DNA from: Flavobacteriaceae bacterium
GTDB taxonomy: Bacteria > Bacteroidota > Bacteroidia > Flavobacteriales > Flavobacteriaceae
Direction: 5' to 3'
NCBI GenBank assembly: GCA_020347545.1
Contig: CP070731.1
Location: 2,201,275-2,224,688 of the forward strand
Length of the DNA stretch: 23,414 nucleotides
Below are positions 21,513 through 23,414 of the stretch, in pieces. How positions within the stretch are numbered: position 1 is the first letter of the stretch; the number at the start of each line of letters is the position of its first letter. The position numbers were made by a program, and so were the translations under genes. The notes beneath the pieces were generated by a model. It did not search any database. It had not been told where the DNA came from and saw only the letters and a list, made by a program, of their open reading frames with translations.

Positions 21513-22148
21513 ATGAAGGATACAGTATTATTCAAAGACAGGACCCAGGCAGGATATGAACTTGCATCTCTGCTGAAAGATTTTAAAGGAACAGAAACGG
21601 TTGTTCTTGCCATACCAAGGGGAGGAGTTCCTCTGGGGGCAATTGTCGCAAAGACTCTTGAACTTCCTTTGGATATTGTTCTTGTCAAAAAAATTGGCCA
21701 TCCAACTAACAAGGAATATGCCATAGGTGCGGTCAGCAAAAATCAAAGGGTCTTAGGAGAAAATGCGTTCTCAGTGGACAAGACCTATATTGAAAATGAG
21801 ACCAAAAGGATCAGAAAAATGCTGGGCAAAAGGGAAAAAATGTTTCATCGAAAAAAGAAAGCATTGAGTGTAAAAGGTAAAAAAGTAATTTTGATTGATG
21901 ACGGAATTGCCACAGGTAATACCATGCTTGCAACCATTCAACTTATCCGACAGGAGCAATGCTCGGAGATTATTTTAGCCATTCCCGTGGCTCCTGCATC
22001 TTCCATAAATATGTTATCTGAATCAAACCTAATTGACAAGATTGTGTGCCCGTATCAACCTGTACATTTCTTTGGAATAGGCCAGTTTTATGAGGATTTT
22101 GGCCAAATTTCAGATGATGAAGCTATCAAAATTCTTGAGGAAACTTAG
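21513..22148 (+). CDS. Phosphoribosyltransferase-domain protein
   Basis: A 211-residue cytoplasmic protein of the type I phosphoribosyltransferase fold. FKDRTQAGYELASLL opens the domain, VVLAIPRGGVPLGAIVAK gives the first phosphate-binding loop (about 30-47), and VILIDDGIATGNTM (about 126-139) is the PRPP-binding motif with its two Asp. A hydrophilic helical insert (NETKRIRKMLGKREKMFHRK) lies between. Proteins of this kind are typically linked to dienelactone-hydrolase-like domains and their base substrate is unknown; salvage of a nucleobase is possible. ATG 21513 is preferred over an in-frame ATG at 21369, since the family start is MKDTVLFKDR and the extra 48 codons overlap the hydrolase remnant in another frame. 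Confidence 0.88.
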   Translation: MKDTVLFKDRTQAGYELASLLKDFKGTETVVLAIPRGGVPLGAIVAKTLELPLDIVLVKKIGHPTNKEYAIGAVSKNQRVLGENAFSVDKTYIENETKRIRKMLGKREKMFHRKKKALSVKGKKVILIDDGIATGNTMLATIQLIRQEQCSEIILAIPVAPASSINMLSESNLIDKIVCPYQPVHFFGIGQFYEDFGQISDDEAIKILEET

Positions 22149-22236
22149 CACTTATAATTTTTCACTATTCTGATTTCTTCAGCCTTTCAGGATTGTCCAT
22201 ACAACACAATCATAATCTAATTACCTACTACATTGG

Positions 22237-22267
22237 TTGGATATATAGACTAATAGATGTATCTTTA
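22237..22267 (+). promoter_or_regulatory. Candidate promoter of the amidohydrolase gene
   Basis: TTG (22237-22239) and TATCTTTA (22260-22267), separated by 20 bases, fit the Bacteroidota pattern except for the last base of the -7 box. The ATG is 55 bases downstream. Confidence 0.45.
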
Positions 22268-22322
22268 GGAATTCCATATCGTCCTTAAAGGACCAACTAC
22301 TTCAACTAAAAAAACAGAAATA

Positions 22323-23414
22323 ATGACACCATTTAGGCATGTAGTATTACTTTTTTTATTTATTCTATCCGGATGCAATAATCCTGGTAAAACTTCTTCA
22401 CAGATTGAAAATGCAGAGGCCACTCCTTATAAACTCCAGCAAACGGTTTATTTTGGAGGAGATATTTTGACCATGAAAGGAGATGCCCCTAACTATGTAG
22501 AGGCGGTTGTGCAAAGTGAGGGCAAAATTATATTTACAGGTACTAAGGCTGAGGCTCTAGCACAATTTGAAGGTAAAGCGAAACTGGAAGACTTACAGGG
22601 CAAAACAATGCTTCCAGGCTTTATTGACGGGCATGCTCACTTTGGCACCTTTTCTGCACAAGCTATTGGCGCTCAAATATTACCTCCGCCAGATGCCGGT
22701 GCTAACAATATTGCTGCACTTATTGATATTTTGAAAGAATGGAACACTCCCGAAAACCGTGCATTAACGGGTTGGATCTTTGGAGCTGGATTTGACGACA
22801 GTGTTCTTGAGGAAAAGCGTTTCCCAACGAAACATGACTTGGATAAGGTAACTACTGAATTCCCGATCATGATCATTCATATCTCAGGCCATTTCGCTGC
22901 TGTAAACTCTAAAGGTTTAGAACTATTAAATATTACTGCAGAGACAAAAAATCCTGAAGGAGGGCTTATTCGAAGAGAAAACGGAAATGAACCCAACGGA
23001 GTTCTGGAAGAACTTGCTGCTATCCCGTATTATGCAAGGGCTTTAACCCCAAAAACTCTAGAAGCAGCAGAATTATTTTTTGATTCGGGACAAAATATGG
23101 CGCTTTCTTATGGATACACTACGGCTCAAGAAGGAAGAGCCATGTTAGAAAATCATGCCCTTTTGTCTGGTAAAGCAGAGGAGAATAAATTAAAGCTAGA
23201 CGTGGTAAGTTACGTAGACTATATGTTCGTTGATACACTGATGAATACAAAATGGAATTCCAGAAATTACTATAATAAATATCGTATTGGAGGTATGAAA
23301 CTCACTTTAGATGGCTCGCCTCAAGGAAGAACAGCCTGGAGAACGATTCCTTACCTGTTACCGCCAGATGGTGCCGAAGAGGGTTATCTCGGTTACCCGG
23401 CAATTCCAAACGAC
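22323..23414 (+). CDS. YtcJ-like amidohydrolase lipoprotein (3' end outside window)
   Basis: An open frame of 364 codons that runs to the end of the window without a stop. It starts with a lipoprotein signal MTPFRHVVLLFLFILSGC (lipobox Cys 18) with no acidic stretch after it, so the protein is likely anchored but not surface-exported. The metal-dependent hydrolase fold follows: composite N-terminal barrel strands (YFGGDILTMKG, GKIIFTGTKAEAL), then MLPGFIDGHAHFG with the metal-binding HxH (H104, H106), HISGHFAAVNSKGL and NGVLEELAA, and GMKLTLDGSPQGRTAW. These blocks identify the YtcJ branch (amidohydrolase family 3), putative N-acyl amino acid or amide hydrolases with unknown natural substrates. 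About one third of the protein is missing at the C-terminus. Confidence 0.9.
   Translation, partial: MTPFRHVVLLFLFILSGCNNPGKTSSQIENAEATPYKLQQTVYFGGDILTMKGDAPNYVEAVVQSEGKIIFTGTKAEALAQFEGKAKLEDLQGKTMLPGFIDGHAHFGTFSAQAIGAQILPPPDAGANNIAALIDILKEWNTPENRALTGWIFGAGFDDSVLEEKRFPTKHDLDKVTTEFPIMIIHISGHFAAVNSKGLELLNITAETKNPEGGLIRRENGNEPNGVLEELAAIPYYARALTPKTLEAAELFFDSGQNMALSYGYTTAQEGRAMLENHALLSGKAEENKLKLDVVSYVDYMFVDTLMNTKWNSRNYYNKYRIGGMKLTLDGSPQGRTAWRTIPYLLPPDGAEEGYLGYPAIPND

Overview
The window looks like chromosomal DNA of a marine-type member of the Bacteroidota, most likely class Flavobacteriia. This is inferred from several things. A PorT-type protein of the type IX secretion system sits beside the menaquinone methyltransferase gene. 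The tmRNA tag is GEDNYALAA. Promoter-like sites fit TTG-(about 20)-TAnnTTTG. Shine-Dalgarno sequences are weak or absent. There is also a SusC/CirA-style TonB-dependent receptor with a carboxypeptidase-like N-terminal domain, and a lipoprotein with an acidic surface-export signal. No genus can be assigned from the sequence alone.

Layout. Positions 1-11543 are mostly housekeeping genes: the 3' end of a class A penicillin-binding protein gene, an acyl-CoA/acetyl-CoA synthetase-like gene, xth (exonuclease III), convergent rlmN and queA, ubiE/menG followed closely by porT, a cobalamin-dependent ribonucleotide reductase (nrdJ), a small membrane protein and a Lys1/LKR-type dehydrogenase. The tmRNA gene ssrA follows at 11693-12084. 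Its last 15 bases recur at 12237-12251, and the ~150 bp between the two copies carries a terminator hairpin plus a short repeat that is found again at 18029-18148.

From 12.5 to 23.4 kb the content is accessory: a short-chain dehydrogenase, an NTF2/SnoaL-like protein, a region with gene fragments, and a three-gene outer-membrane uptake locus (small His/Cys-rich membrane protein, TonB-dependent receptor, acidic lipoprotein) driven by a good promoter match. Then come a 3D-domain lipoprotein, a 631-residue secreted propeller-like protein of unknown role, a dodecin without the usual flavin-stacking Trp, a truncated alpha/beta hydrolase directly upstream of a phosphoribosyltransferase, and the start of a YtcJ-like amidohydrolase lipoprotein that runs off the window.

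The points most worth a second look are the structured dispersed repeat with the ssrA 3'-end duplication, and the predicted metal-uptake locus. I see no CRISPR array, phage module, IS transposase, tRNA or rRNA gene.
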